DNA of 64,000 bases from Auxenochlorella pyrenoidosa (GCA_001430745.1 KQ482063.1:1466224-1530223); one strand, 5' to 3'. Counted from the stretch's first letter, positions 35,518 to 47,670 are shown. Numbers and translations: made by a program. Notes: generated by a model not told the origin, from the sequence alone.

Positions 35518-38361
35518 ATGTCGGCAGCGGCGGCGCCAGCAGGGCCTGGCAGCGGCGGCGGCGAGCCCAAGCACACCAACCGCCTGGCGCAGGAGGAGTC
35601 GCCCTACCTGCTGCAGCATGCGCATAACCCGGTGAGGGGGCCTTGACCGCCTTCCCTGCATCGGGCGTCAGGGCATGCTGCCTGCTGCCTGGTGAGGGGG
35701 CCTTGACCGCCCTCTCGGCAGCGGGCGGCAGCGATGCTGCCTGCTGCCTGCTCCCTGCCACCTAGGCCAAATGCCGCGAGCCCGTTGCCTGCTGCCTGAG
35801 GCGGGCGGGACCCTGCTGGCAGTGGGGAGCCATGCCTGTGTGTGTCCCTCCTCATGGTCCTGCTGTGCCTCGTCCCCTTCTCCCGGTGGCTGCTACTGCC
35901 CAGGTGGATTGGTACGCTTGGGGTGAAGAGGCATTTGAGCGGGCGAGGGCCGAGAACAAGCCCATCTTCCTGTCAGTGGGCTACAGGTGGGAGCCTGCCT
36001 GCCCGCTCGCCTGCCTGCCCGCCCGCCTGTCTGCCCGGGAGGCAGGCAGGTTTGGGCGCTGCGCAAAGCAGGGCCGCTGCCAAGGCAAGCTGGGCAGACC
36101 CGTGCTGGTGGGCAACTGAGCTCTGTACGCCGCCCCGGCGAACCCGCGCAGCACGTGCCACTGGTGCCACGTGATGGAGCGGGAGAGCTTTGAGTGCGAG
36201 GAGACGGCGGCTCTCATGAACGAGCTGTTTGTGAATGTGAAGGTGGACCGGGAGGAGCGGCCGGATGTGGACCGGGTGAGGCCGTGCTGGGGGCCTGCTG
36301 GGGGCCTGCTAGGGGGGGCTGGCGCAGAGCGCAGCCGCAGGGATGCGAGCAGTTGGTAAGCTGCAAGGTTTGTCAATGTCGGGCGGCCCGAAATAGACAT
36401 GCCGGGGTGCAGGGAGGCCCTGCAATGCGTGCAGGTGTGGATGTGGGTGCGGCCACGTACTAGGGGGCCCACCGCCTGCGTCTTCTTCTTCCGCCCAAGC
36501 AGTGCTTCTCGGTAGCGGGGCGTGCGCTTCCATGCTAAGCTGTCGCCTGCGCCGACCACCGCTTCTCCTCCCCCACCGCGCCCGGCAGGTGTATATGAGC
36601 TACATACAGGCGACAGAGGGTGGCGGCGGCTGGCCAATGTCTTGCTTCCTCACGCCCTCGCTGGATCCGTTCTTTGGAGGTGCGACAAATGCCGCTAGGG
36701 CCCGGTCTCCTCGCCACCTCGTGTTGTAGAGCGGCTCTGCTGCGAACGTGCAGCAAGCCAGGGGCGGCGCAAGCAGATGGGCAGATGGCATGGGCGCACC
36801 GCTGTGCACCAGCCAGCGATGTGCCGGTTTATGGTATTGCTCCCATCGAAAGCTGTCCACGCACTGCCATGTCCTGCTCCTGTACTCGCCCACCCCCCCA
36901 CCCGCGTCACCCTCCTGCAGGCACCTACTTCCCGCCTGCTGACTCCTATGGCCGCCCCGGCTTCAAGACGGTGCTGCGCAAGATTGCGCAGGTGACATAG
37001 CCCAGTCCCGGCCACTGATCAAGGGTGCACCTGGCCAGCGGCAGTTGTGGCCTGGGCAGCCTGCCGGTGGTTCAAATGTCTACCTTGCAATCGCTCGGCA
37101 CAGGCGCACAAGGGGCTCTGAGTGGGCAGTGTGCATGGTGGCCGCCTCTACTGCGCTGCATGCTGCTGCCGAAAATCGATCACGCAGTGCTGCGCCAGCC
37201 CCGCGCATGCCTTTGGGGGCATAATCCTTCGCGACGTGAGCCTGGATCTGCTGCACAATCGATGTGTTGGTATGGTGGCTCCGGGTGATGTTGCCCAACA
37301 TTGCCCAGAGCTTCCACACCAACGCCATGATGGTGCAGCGCCTCCAGGCACACTCGTGAAGGACTATGCCCCGAGGCCGCGGGGTGCGTGGGTGGAGCCG
37401 GTCCCAGGCCCCCACGCAGTGCACCTCTGAGCATATGTCTCAGTCCCGCCCTATCGCCGAACTTCCCCCCGCCCCCCTGCATTCGCAGGTGTGGGAGGCA
37501 AAGCAGGACGAGATCAAGGAGGCCTCGGGGCGCTCCATGCAGCAGCTGGGCCAGCTGCTGAAGCCCGAGGTGAGGGCCGGGCAGGCTGCCTGGCGGCCCT
37601 GCAGCACCCCGCTCCAGCTGTCGGCGTGCCCTAGGGCAGCACTGCCTGCCTTGCTCCCTCAGGCTCCTTGCGCCCTCCTCGCGCCCCTAACTCGTTGGCT
37701 GGAAGCCAGGCAACAGCGCCAACGAGCTCACGCCTCTGCACCGAGCCTAAGTTGTGTCCCTCACGGCGCACAACTCCCCCTCATGCCCCCCCCCCCCCCC
37801 ACCACCACCACCACCACCACCACCANNNNNNNNNNNNNNNNNNNNNNNNNNNNNNNNNNNNNNNNNNNNNNNNNNNNNNNNNNNNNNNNNNNNNNNNNNN
37901 NNNNNNNNNNNNNNNNNNNNNNNNNNNNNNNNNNNNNNNNNNNNNNNNNNNNNNNNNNNNNNNNNNNNNNNNNNNNNNNNNNNNNNNNNNNNNNNNNNNN
38001 NNNNNNNNNNNNNNNNNNNNNNNNNNNNNNNNNNNNNNNNNNNNNNNNNNNNNNNNNNNNNNNNNNNNNNNNNNNNNNNNNNNNNNNNNNNNNNNNNNNN
38101 NNNNNNNNNNNNNNNNNNNNNNNNNNNNNNNNNNNNNNNNNNNNNNNNNNNNNNNNNNNNNNNNNNNNNNNNNNNNNNNNNNNNNNNNNNNNNNNNNNNN
38201 NNNNNNNNNNNNNNNNNNNNNNNNNNNNNNNNNNNNNNNNNNNNNNNNNNNNNNNNNNNNNNNNNNNNNNNNNNNNNNNNNNNNNNNNNNNNNNNNNNNN
38301 NNNNNNNNNNNNNNNNNNNNNNNNNNNNNCCCCCACCCCACCCACCACCACCACCACCACC

Positions 38362-38398
<37 letters not shown>

Positions 38399-41300
38399 CC
38401 TTCGGAGGAGGCGCTGTCTGCAGAGCAGCAGGGACGCGCCATCGACGGCTGCATCCGCCAGCTGGCCGCCCGCTTCGACCCCCGCCTGGGCGGCTTTGGC
38501 GGCGCACCCAAGTTCCCGCGGCCCGCTGAGATCAACGCCCTGCTGGCGCAGCACGCCAGGCTGGCGGCGGCGGGGGACGCCGAGGGCGCAGGTGCGCGCT
38601 GGTTGCGGGGGCGATACCAGTTTGCTTGTAAATCTCTGCCCGATGGCTGCCGGCTTGCTGGCGGGTGGCCAACCCTCCTTTTGCAGCTGGAGGCTGCAGC
38701 AAAAAAAACGTCAGCGCGTACTCATGCCGCTGTTGCGCGCCGACGTCCCGCCCCCCGTCGCCCCACAGCCCGCGTGCTGCACATGGCGACGCACAGCCTG
38801 CGGCGCATGGCTGCGGGCGGCATGTACGACCACCTGGGGGGAGGCTTTCACCGCTACTCCGTGGACGAGCACTGGCATGTGAGCACTGGGCTGGCCGCGC
38901 ACCCGCGCATGGCGGCCCTGTGTGCAGGGCAGGCTGCCCTGGAGTCGCGCCTCGGTGCGCCTGGCTACAATGACGCGACCCCCTCTGCTTGCTGTGTCTT
39001 CCTGCACACACACCCGGGCCTGTCCCTACCTTTCCTCGCTGCAGGTCCCGCACTTTGAAAAGATGGTGAGCGGCGGCGGTAGAGGCAGAGCCAGGCTGCC
39101 CTCTCGACAGCACCCGACTCTCGCGGCGGCGTTGCGCGCCCGAAACATCGCTGTTGCATGCTGCGTGCCAGCCCCGGGCCACCTCGCATGCGTCTGGGCC
39201 CCGTGCTGTGCGAGCGGGCGGCCCTCTGTGCAGCCGAACAAAGCTGCCAGCCCGACGAGCACGCCCTGCCTGGCACGCTGTTGACAGCCGCTTTGCCGCG
39301 CCCTGCCCCGCAGCTGTACGACAACCCCCAGCTACTGACAGCCGCTTTGCCGCGCCCTGCCCCGCAGCTGTACGACAACCCCCAGCTGGCCAGCACCTAC
39401 CTGGCGGCCTTCCAGGTCACCGGGGACGCGCAGCTGGCAGGCGAGAGCCGCTCTTCGGCATCCTGCCGGGCCCGCTGCTCCTTGCTGCACGTTGCTGCCC
39501 GCTCCCGCAGCGCCCATTGACGCCGCTACACCAGCCGTTCGCCGCCCGGTGCCCGCAAATCCGCCGTTCCAACCTGCGCGCCCCGCCGCTCTCGTCCCCG
39601 GCCCGCAGGCGTGGCGCGCGGCGTGTTCGACTATTTGCTGCGCGACATGACCCATCCGGATGGGGGGCTGTATGCCGCCGAGGACGCCGACAGCCTGGAC
39701 CCCGGCAGCGGCGAGAAGAAGGAGGGCTGGTTCTACGTGTGGAGCAAGAGCGAGATTGACGAGCTGTTGGGTGGGTGGGTGGGGCGCGCAGCTCAGGCCT
39801 GTGCAGCCCTGTAGCCTGGCAGCGCTGCCAATTGCATGCTCTCTGTCTTCTGGCGGGTATGGGGTCTCCAACCTCCTTTGGGGGCCAAAGCCCTCACGCG
39901 CTTGCTCCCTGCCCACCCGACACTCGCGCTCCCTGCTCCCCTTGCCCGCCCCCAGGCCCAGACGCCGCCCTGTTCTGCTCCCACTACTACGTCAAGCCAG
40001 GCGGGAACTGCGACCTGTCGCCACGCTCAGACCCCCACCACGAGTTTGTGGGCCTGAACTGCCTCATCCAGCGCCAGGTGGGCGCGCCCCGCGCGCTGCC
40101 ACCGGCTCTTGGCTCTTGGACAAAAGGGCTGGGGGAGGGCTGCGCTGAGTGCGGCCCTCTTGTGCTGAGGCACGAAAGAGAGAGACCTGCTGTGCGCCGT
40201 CCTGCCGGCATGCATGCTGGGGGGACGGCAAGCGCTGTGGCCCTTCCTGCATGCCACCCATGGCCCCTGGCATGTGGCACTGACCACGCACTGTGCGCTG
40301 CACCCAGCTCCTCTGCCCTGGGCCGGCCCTTGCCGCAGTCCCTGGCCGAGACAGCAAAGGCAGCCGGGAAGAGCGAGGAGGAGACGGCTGAGCTGCTGGC
40401 CTCCTGCCGCGAGAAGCTGTTCCGGGCGCGCGAGGGGCGGCCCCGCCCGCACCTGGACAACAAGGTGTGCTGCGCTTGCTGCGCTGTGCCGCGCTGTGCT
40501 ACGCTACGCTGCAACATAGTGCAGCGCGGCGCCATGCAGTGCAGTCTAGCGTGCACTCCTGCGCTGCCCTGTCTTTATGCACGGCTGCTATCCAGGGCGC
40601 ATGCCGCCCTCGATTTGTCCGTGTCCCGCCTGCACTGTCTCCCCCGCATGATGCGTGCGCGCGCAACCCCCCTCCCCTCTCCCCCCCCTTCCCCGTCGCC
40701 TCACCCGGCAGGTTGTGGCCGCCTGGAACGGCATGGCCATTTCTGCCTACGCCCAGGCGGCGCGCGCGCTGGCTCACGAGCAGCCTCCCGTCCGCCGGCT
40801 TTTCCCAGTGGAGGCGCGCCCAAGGCGAGAGTACCTGCTGGCGGCGCAAAAGGTAAGGGGGCCTGAGCATGCACACGGCAGTGCCACATAGTAACAGCAG
40901 CAGCAGTAGCGCCGGCGGCTGCGGCACGCCTTGCTAGTGAGCTTTACCCCAGGCTCGCGCGTGGCAGGGAGCCCCTGCCAGTGGCAGCTCACCGCCAGGC
41001 CTGCGCCAGTCCCGGATGCTCTGCTGCTCTGCCGCCGCTGCGCAGCCCCTCTGGGCAGCACTCAGTAGGGCACAGCCACGCAGCGGGGCACGCGAGGGGA
41101 GAACCAACCTGCTTGGCCGGCTGTCTGGGCCGTCATGCTGCTGCGCTGAGGGGCCACAGCAGCGGCGCATGCACCCAGTGCTGCACCACCCTCCCTGATG
41201 CATTCCCCACTCCACTCCCACGCAGGTTGCCGCCTTTGTGCGAAAGCACCTGTACGACGCTGGCAGCGGCCGGCTGCGCCGCGCCTTCACGCGGGGACCC

Positions 41301-43669
41301 TCTGCCGTGCAGGCAAGCCCTGGGGCGGAGGCAGCACGCCTGCTTGTGCCTGCACCTGGTGCGCGCTGGTCTGCGGCCAGGGTGCAGCCATTAAACAACA
41401 CCGAGCCTTGGGCTGGATAGCAGGAACAGCTTGCTGGAAAAACTCCTCCTGTCTATTGACAAGCAATATTGTATTGCCAAGATTTGCCTGTTTGCTCGCC
41501 GCAGCTGCCATGCACCATTGCCCCACCCCTGGGCGTATCCCACCCCACCCCACCCCACCCCACCCTCTGTGCAGGGATTTGCCGATGACTACGCGCTCGT
41601 CATCGCCGGCCTGCTGGACCTGTACTGTGCTGATGGGGAGGTGCAGCACCTGCAGGCGGGTGCTGGGCGCGAGGGCGGGAAGGGTGACAGGGCAAGGAGG
41701 GTCGCTAGCACCAGCCCACACTGTGCTTGGGGATGCGCTTGAGGTGTTCTCGCGCCCCGGCAGCAGCCCACCAGCCCAGGCCCTGCTGTGTACCGTGCGG
41801 GAGCCGTGGCGGTGCCCCGAGGAAGGCTGCCTTCCCCTTGTGCACTCTTGTGTGCGCCCCTCCCGCCTTTCATCGGTCGCCCCGCCGCCCGCCCCTCGTT
41901 TCTGCAGTGGGCGCTGGAGCTGCAGGCTCGGATGGACGAGCTGTTCTGGGACGCCGAGCACGGCGGGTACTTTAGCAACGCTGGCGACGACCCCTCCATC
42001 AAGATGCGCCTCAAGGTCGGGGGCTGCGGGGGGGTGCGCAGCAGCAGGCGGCGCACCCGCCCTCCGCTGGCCCCGCCCCAGGCCTCTGCCACCTGCATGC
42101 TGCCCCAAACCGTTTAACCTTCCGGGGCCTGCTCCGAACCGTGAGCCCTCCCGGGTCCTGGGGGCTGCAGGAGGACTATGACGGCGCGGAGCCTGCGGCC
42201 AGCAGCATCGCGGCCGCCAACCTGTGGTACCTGGCGGGCCTCTCCGGCACAGAGGTGGGCTGCCCCCCGTGCCTCGGCTCTCCATGTGGGATTTGGCAAC
42301 CTTTCGGCACGGGCTGCCTGCTCGTCGGGGCATGCCGACGAGGGCAGCAGCCCAGCATGGCGGTGCATGCGGCCCTCTCCACCCGCCATGGCCTCAGCCC
42401 CGACTGCCCGCCCTACCCTGCAGGAGGCCGCCCGCCTGCGGGAGCGCGCTGCCAAGTGCAGCGCCGCGTTTGCGGAGCGGCTGGAGCAGGCGCCCATTGC
42501 GCTGCCGCAGATGGCCTGCGCCCTGCACCTGCTGACGCTGGGGCACCCGCGCCAGGTGGGCGCCGGCCGAAGAACAGCAAGCCGCATGCCTGCGCCCGCT
42601 TGTGTGCAGTCCCACACCTCAGGCTGGTCCCCGGCACCAGTCCCGCAGGGTGCTGCCATCCCACCACTTCCTGTTTCCCTGCAAGGCAACAGCGCCTGGC
42701 ATGTGTTGCCACCAAGCCTTTCCATGCCCCCCACCCCACCCCCCCCACACACACACCACACCCACACCCACACACACACAACCTGACCCGCTTCAGCGCC
42801 CCCCCCTCCTGCAAACTGCCCCCCATGCCAGGTCATCATTGCCGGCAAGCGGGGCGCCCCCGACACCGAGGCCCTGCTGGATGCCGCCTTCCGCTCCCAC
42901 ACCCCGGGTGCGCCCGCCAGCAGATGGGCGGGGCAAGGGCAGGGGCGGGCCGCCAGCAGGCTGCGTGGCGGGCTTGCGCAGCAGGGGTGGGGCACAGACC
43001 TGTTGTGCCTGGCCGGCATGCTGGTGCCGGAGTCCAATGTGGAGTGGCACGCATCCACGGCCCGCGCTGCTCCTCCCCTCCTCACCTTGGTGTGCAGATA
43101 AGGTCATCATCCACCTGGACCCCTCGGACCCGCAGCTCATGGACTGGTGGTAGGCGCAGGGGCTGGGGCTTGGTCAACGGCCGCATCGCCCCTGCAGCTC
43201 GGGCGGGGACGGCTGTCTCCGCACCCTCCCCGCCAGGCAGGCCCCCAGGCCAGGACTCGCACCTGGCCCTCAAATGGCACCCAGCTGCGCCGCCGCTGGG
43301 CTCCACGCAGGCGCTCCCGCAACCCGGAGGCTGTGATGGTGGTGGAGGCGACCGGCTTTGAGGCGGGGGAGCCGGCAACCGCCTTCATCTGCCAGGCACG
43401 GGCTGCGGGGGAGGCCGGGTGGATGGGGTACCAGCCCCTGGGGGGCTCAAACCAGCCCGACGCAGTCGGCCTCGCCTGCTGGCCCCGCGCTCTCCCCGAG
43501 GGTCTCTTCCCGCGCCAGCATGCCTCCACGTGTGCTTCTACACTCCCCACTGCAGAACTTCACGTGCCAAGCGCCCACAACCTCGCCAGACAAGGTGAAG
43601 GAGGTGCTGGCGCGGCCACGCACCGGCGGCCCAAAGCCAGCCCCCGTCACCCCGCCGGCTGGGCTCTAA
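35518..43669 (+). CDS. Thioredoxin-domain protein of the SPATA20/YyaL (DUF255) family
   Basis: Large conserved protein with an N-terminal thioredoxin-like domain and a C-terminal (alpha/alpha)6 glycosidase-like domain; biochemical role is unsettled in the family. About 20 exons run from ATG 35518 ([11 protein letters not shown]) to TAA 43667-43669. Diagnostic pieces: [33 protein letters not shown] (Cys pair), [47 protein letters not shown] on a 21-nt exon (39045-39065), [48 protein letters not shown] 504-base N run lies in the intron before 38398; KPE and PSEEAL join in phase across it, so no exon need be missing. Four introns use GC donors (after 39440, 41312, 41655, 43395). Two tandem duplications copy splice sites. 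Confidence 0.92.
35632..35755. repeat. 60-bp tandem duplication containing the 5' splice site of SPATA20 intron 1
   Basis: GTGAGGGGGCCTTGACCGCC begins at 35632 (the real donor) and again at 35692; both copies are followed by a GCTGCCTGCTGCCTG tract. Using the second donor would add an in-frame TGA (GTG AGG GGG CCT TGA), so only the first yields the full protein. Confidence 0.85.
37826..38329. other. Assembly gap (504 N)
   Basis: Unknown bases bordered by (ACC)n on both sides and (CA)n on the right, inside a SPATA20 intron. Probably a simple repeat that resisted assembly. True length is unknown. Confidence 0.95.
38340..38397. repeat. (ACC)n and (CA)n microsatellites at 3' end of the gapped intron
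   Basis: ACC units are followed by about 17 CA units ending at the acceptor CACAG before the exon starting CCTTCGGAGG. Confidence 0.9.
39282..39389. repeat. 54-bp tandem duplication containing a 3' splice site and exon start (SPATA20)
   Basis: The unit beginning TGACAGCCGCTTTGCC at 39282 recurs at 39336 and contains CCCCGCAG plus CTGTACGACAACCCCCAGCT. It creates two acceptors, with exon starts at 39314 and 39368, exactly 54 nt (18 codons) apart and both in frame. Confidence 0.95.
42745..42782. repeat. CA-rich microsatellite in SPATA20 intron
   Basis: Alternating CACA and CCCACA units in an intron of SPATA20, followed by the acceptor region near 42832. Confidence 0.7.
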
Positions 43670-44419
43670 ACTCCGGTCGCCTCTCACTGTGGCTGTTGGT
43701 GCGGGCTCACGGCATCCACGAGCGGAGCTGTCGGATGCCATGGAAGGGTGCACCAGCGCTGTGGGACTCATTCAGGCCGCTCTTGCATGTCCTCCAACAG
43801 CAGTTGCCATATCCAACCCACTGTTGCTCGGGCACGCTTGTTCTGCTCCAAATGTTGCTGCTGAGGGGAAGCAAGACCCTGTGCGTGTTGAACAGCTGTA
43901 TGCCCGGCCCTGCATGAAGTCAGGTGCTGTGCGGCGGGTGCGCGGGAAAGGAACGGCAGGCACGCTGGCGGCGACGCGGGCGGGAAGGTGGGGCATTTAC
44001 AGCGGGAAATGGCGCCTGGCACTCTACTGATGCCACTGCTCAACTCGATCGCTGCTTGCTCTTCACAAGCGGCTCTCGAAGAACCCCACCCACTTTCCCA
44101 AGCTCTGTCGCTGGTAGCTTTCGACAGGCAAGTTCCAACAGCTCCGAAATGTTCCGATGCAACCTGGCCGCTGTCGACAGAAGCGCAGGGGCCCCTTGCT
44201 GTCGGCGACTTGAGCCGGTCCGCGTTTGTCGGAATCTAGCCCTTTGTGCTGCCAATCGTGGCTGTTGGACGCATTGGTCGCGCCGAGGTGCCCTGTTCCG
44301 CAGCTGCCTTCCCGTGTGCCGCCGCGACCGCCGCTGCCGCAACCTGGCGCACTGTGCAGCGCTGCGAGCCCTAAGCTTCCTCCAAGTTGCTCTGCCTCCC
44401 ATCTTACACAGGACGCAGT
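43670..44419. other. Intergenic region SPATA20 to unknown 115-aa gene
   Basis: 750 bp. An ORF at 43924-44442 crosses into the next gene in another frame and lacks coding features. Nothing else recognised. Confidence 0.45.
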
Positions 44420-45161
44420 ATGGCGAGCGAAATGCCCTCTGAACCGCGTAGCAGCATGCTGAGCAAGCTCAAGGGGTGGGCTGGGCTACCCACCGGGCCT
44501 GACGGCAGCGTCCTGAAGCCGATCAAGCCCCACGCAGACCCGGGCCTGGCGCGCCAGGACTCCTTCCCAGGTGCGCGTGATGGGTGCAGTAAGCAGCGTT
44601 TTTACGGAAGCCTGTGGCGCACTGCACCCAGGCTGTCTGGTGCTTTGGATGACGGATTGGCAGCAACCGTGCCCCCCTTTTGCTCTCACCTGGAACCCCT
44701 CCCCCGTGGCAAACACCTGCACCACCTGCAGAGATCTGCTCCACCCCCAGCGACGTGGGCATCTTCGAGGTGGCGCACAACAAGTGCCGCGATGCAGATG
44801 GCAAGTTCAGCTGGAGGAAGGTGCGGTGCTGCGCAACGCCTAGCAGGGCCAGGGTCCAACTAGGCAGAGTTGGCTTCCTGCCGTGCTCCTGCAGCTTACC
44901 TAATACCACAAAGCTGCTCTTCTAGGTCCTGGTGTGTGCGGTTTGACGTCAACAGGGAGCATGAGATGGGTTGGGCATTGAAGGGCAAGCCCCCGGGCAC
45001 TGCCGAACCTCGATCGTGCATCCCCCCTGCTGCTGCTCCTCCGTCACCTGCAGTTCTTCTTCGAGGCCCCCGGCTCGGCGTCCCCTCGTGGCCCAGCGCC
45101 GCCAGCCGGCGCTGGCGCGGCTGCTGCGGCCGCCGCTGCCGGCAGCAGCGGCACCCAGTGA
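44420..45161 (+). CDS. Unknown protein, 115 aa, three exons
   Basis: Exons 44420-44570, 44732-44820 and 45054-45161 join in phase to 115 residues. The N terminus reads MASEMPSEPRSSMLSKLKGW; the middle has EICSTPSDVGIFEVAHNKC and DADGKFSWRK; the tail (FFFEAPGSASPRG...) is Pro/Ala-rich. No signal peptide or membrane segment is seen. I do not recognise the family. The conserved-looking middle and clean splice sites argue it is real. A TGTAA at 45655-45659 could be its polyadenylation signal, though it is about 490 bp past the stop. An alternative acceptor at 44924 would end the protein early (VLVCAV then stop). Confidence 0.55.
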
Positions 45162-45970
45162 GCCCGCCAGCCTGAGCTTTCAACAGGCCTCCCTCCCTAA
45201 TGCCTACGCACGCCAGGCAGCGCCTGCAGCCCGGGCGCCCATCCCAGCATGAAACGTGCCGCACACTGAAATGCCCCCTTTGCAACGCCTGTCAGAAACC
45301 CCATGCCTCTCGTCTATGATGCCAGTAACGGCTGGGGTCGGCGCGGCCTTTGAACACCGCCGCCGTGCCTGCTGTACACTTTTCCGACCCTGCTTCCCTG
45401 AAGCCGGCTGCCTTGCTCTGGCCAGCACTGTCCTGCCTTGTTAAAGCAGCTCATTGGCGCTTTTCCCCTAGCCTGCCTGTTCATGCGATCGGTGGCTGTC
45501 GCCGTTACCTGCACCCTTGCGTGCCTACCAACCTTCAGCAACTTGCAGCCTCGTGCTAGTCCCCACACCCTGCTTGAACGCCTTCGTCTCACTGATGTAT
45601 CCTATGTTTCTTGCCGCACGCCTCGCTGTTTTTCTCCCAGCCAAACACACGATATGTAATAGCGCCAGTGGCCTGTGCATCCATCTCGAGTGGACATATG
45701 CTGTGCAGGAGCAGGAAGGAAAACCTTGCAGCAAGGAAAGTGTTGTCTGCAGACAAGGTGGCCAAGCCTTGTCAGCAACGTGAAGGGAGGGAGCTTAAAG
45801 TTGCTCCAGTCCGGTCGAGGCCCAAGGCAGGCCTAAACGCAAGCGTCAGGAGCCGGCTCCTCTTGTGTCGAGGCACGCGCTGTCAACTGGTGTGCTGGCC
45901 CACATGAACCTTGCACTCATTAGCCCTTGAAAGCCAGGACTGCTTACAAAGCTTCAGCTGCGTGTTCAAG
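45162..45970. other. Convergent intergenic spacer
   Basis: About 810 bp between the stops of the 115-aa gene and APH-1, containing both 3' UTRs. No gene recognised. Confidence 0.45.
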
Positions 45971-47401
45971 TCAGCTGGAGTGCAGCTGCGCATGACCTGC
46001 AGCGCTGTCTCTTGACACTGTCCGAGGCATGGCCATGGTGCTGCTTGTGCCATTGGCTGGGCCGCTCATGCCCGGTTCCCCTCTGTCGCTGGTACCGCCA
46101 TCTGGCCCTGCTGCTGCACCCACGCCTGCGGCGCGGTGGCTGCTGGTGCCGCTACCCGGGCGGCGCAGGCGTGGCAACGAGGTGGTACGGAGCCACCAGA
46201 TGCGGCCGGCTGCAGCCGCTACGCCCGCACCGCTCGCCAGCAGCAGCGGCACGCTGACCAGGCAACCGCCCTGCGTGAAGTTGACCAGCGTGAGCAGCGC
46301 CGCTGCGGCGTGCATGGCGGGCGCCACCAGTGCGGAGAGCGGCCGCCGCCGGTCGAGCGCGTCGAAGAAGAGGACCATGCCGCCTGCAGGCGAGAGGACA
46401 GGAGGGCGATTGCCGTGCTTTCGCGCAACAGATCCTTGTGATAAGTGCTGAATTGCTTGGCACACACGCAGTCACGCAGGTGTGTGCGGCTGTGGGCTCA
46501 CCAGTGAGCACGGCGCTCATGCCCAGCGTGGACAGCGCGCCCACTGTGAAGTAGGACAGCCGGGGGCAGCGCGGGTTGTAGATCGTGCCCGAGTCCAGGC
46601 TGAGCGGCAGCCAGGACAGGAAGAAGAAGGCGGAGTGCGCGGCGCCGTGGGAGAAGCCGTAGGAGAGGGCGAGGGAGAAGCGGTCGGCGGCGCTGAGCGG
46701 CGCGTCGTGCTGCTCGTGCGCGATGCGGTTCAGCACCCACATGGTCATCCTGCAGGGCGGGCGTGGGGGTGACGACGCGGGGGATGTGATCAGGGACCAT
46801 GCACATGCGGGAGCCCAACACACAGCAGTGACCAACAGCGCAGATGGGCGCTCTTTTGACCTTGCAGAGCTTGGCTTGCCTGTGGAAGCGCCACACCCCC
46901 ACTCGCGCCAGCTCCTGGATGAGCACCGCCACAAGAAGCAGGCCGACATACGGCCCTGGCTCTGGTTCCAGCGGTGACCAAGCTGCAGGGACACCCACCA
47001 CAGGCACGGGTAGGGGCGCGTGGTGAGGTGAGGAGATGGCAAGCCACGCAGCATGGTGCTGTGCAAGACGAGCGGTGCAGAAGAGCACACCTGCCCCCTG
47101 GCGCACCTCTGAACAGCGATGATATGACAAACAGCGTGAGCAGCCAGAAGAAGGCGCTGCACAGGGCAAGGGGGCACAACGGGCGCGTTTGGCAGGCATT
47201 TCACAGTGCCTCTCGCGTCAAGTGGTGGGGCGCCGGCGGGCAACAGCAGCTGCAGGCAGACGTGCACGCGTCGAGCCCTGCGGTTCACCTGCCCAGCGTA
47301 AGCAACACCAGGAAGGATGCCGGGGCGATGCTGAACAGGAACACGGTAGCCAGAGGGCTAACTCCAAGTAGAAGCAAGCCAAAGAAGCCTCCTGCACCCA
47401 T
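45971..47401 (-). CDS. APH1: Gamma-secretase subunit APH-1
   Basis: Multi-pass scaffold subunit of the gamma-secretase intramembrane protease, expected in endomembranes. Five minus-strand exons in phase: 47401-47289, 47156-47107, 46982-46880, 46749-46502 and 46383-45971, giving 308 residues. Exon 1 encodes the first helix (MGAGGFFGLLLLGVSPLATV). Later motifs follow plant APH-1: SLFRAWSPLE, VLIQELARVGVWRFHR, FSHGAAHSAFFFLSWLPL, GTIYNPRCP, and HAAAALLTLVNFTQGGCLV with its conserved His. The GFSHGAAHS block corresponds to the GxxxG-His region of the family. A polar tail of about 75 residues after the last helix is longer than in plants. The donor after 46880 is GC. Confidence 0.88.
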
Positions 47402-47670
47402 CCTGCTGACCAGGCGAGCTGAGCAGCGATGCACGAGCCACCAAATCAGCCAACAGCACCAAACAACCCTTTCCCCACGCTCCGATCGCTGGTCAAGGCG
47501 CAGCAGGCGAGACAGGGGCCTTGTGCCCCGCCACCAGGAGTCCTACCTTCTGTGCTAGGGTCGGCTGTGTCCACTTGCTCGCCCGCCAAGTCCCCAGCGC
47601 TGCAAGGAAACGCGGACCGTGGCTTTTTGGCGATCGCGGCCCCGCTGGGGCCCAAGCAGCTGGGGCCAGG
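47402..47670. promoter_or_regulatory. Shared divergent promoter region, APH-1 / dynamin-like gene
   Basis: 269 bp between divergent starts. It is too short to hold the missing dynamin GTPase domain (about 900 nt of coding sequence). No element recognised. Confidence 0.5.

Noticed and set aside
37366..39058. Several ORFs of 250-430 codons on both strands
   Set aside because: They run through the N block and through (ACC)n/(CA)n repeats; the open frames are artefacts.
43924..44442. 172-codon ORF with a repeated CRNLA.CAA.R motif
   Set aside because: Overlaps the start of the 115-aa gene in another frame; the repeat is short, nucleotide similarity is weak, and no splice logic supports it.
45971..47670. 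Hidden dynamin GTPase exons on the plus strand across APH-1
   Set aside because: No P-loop, DLPG or TKLD motif is visible in any plus-strand frame there, and APH-1 is complete on the other strand.
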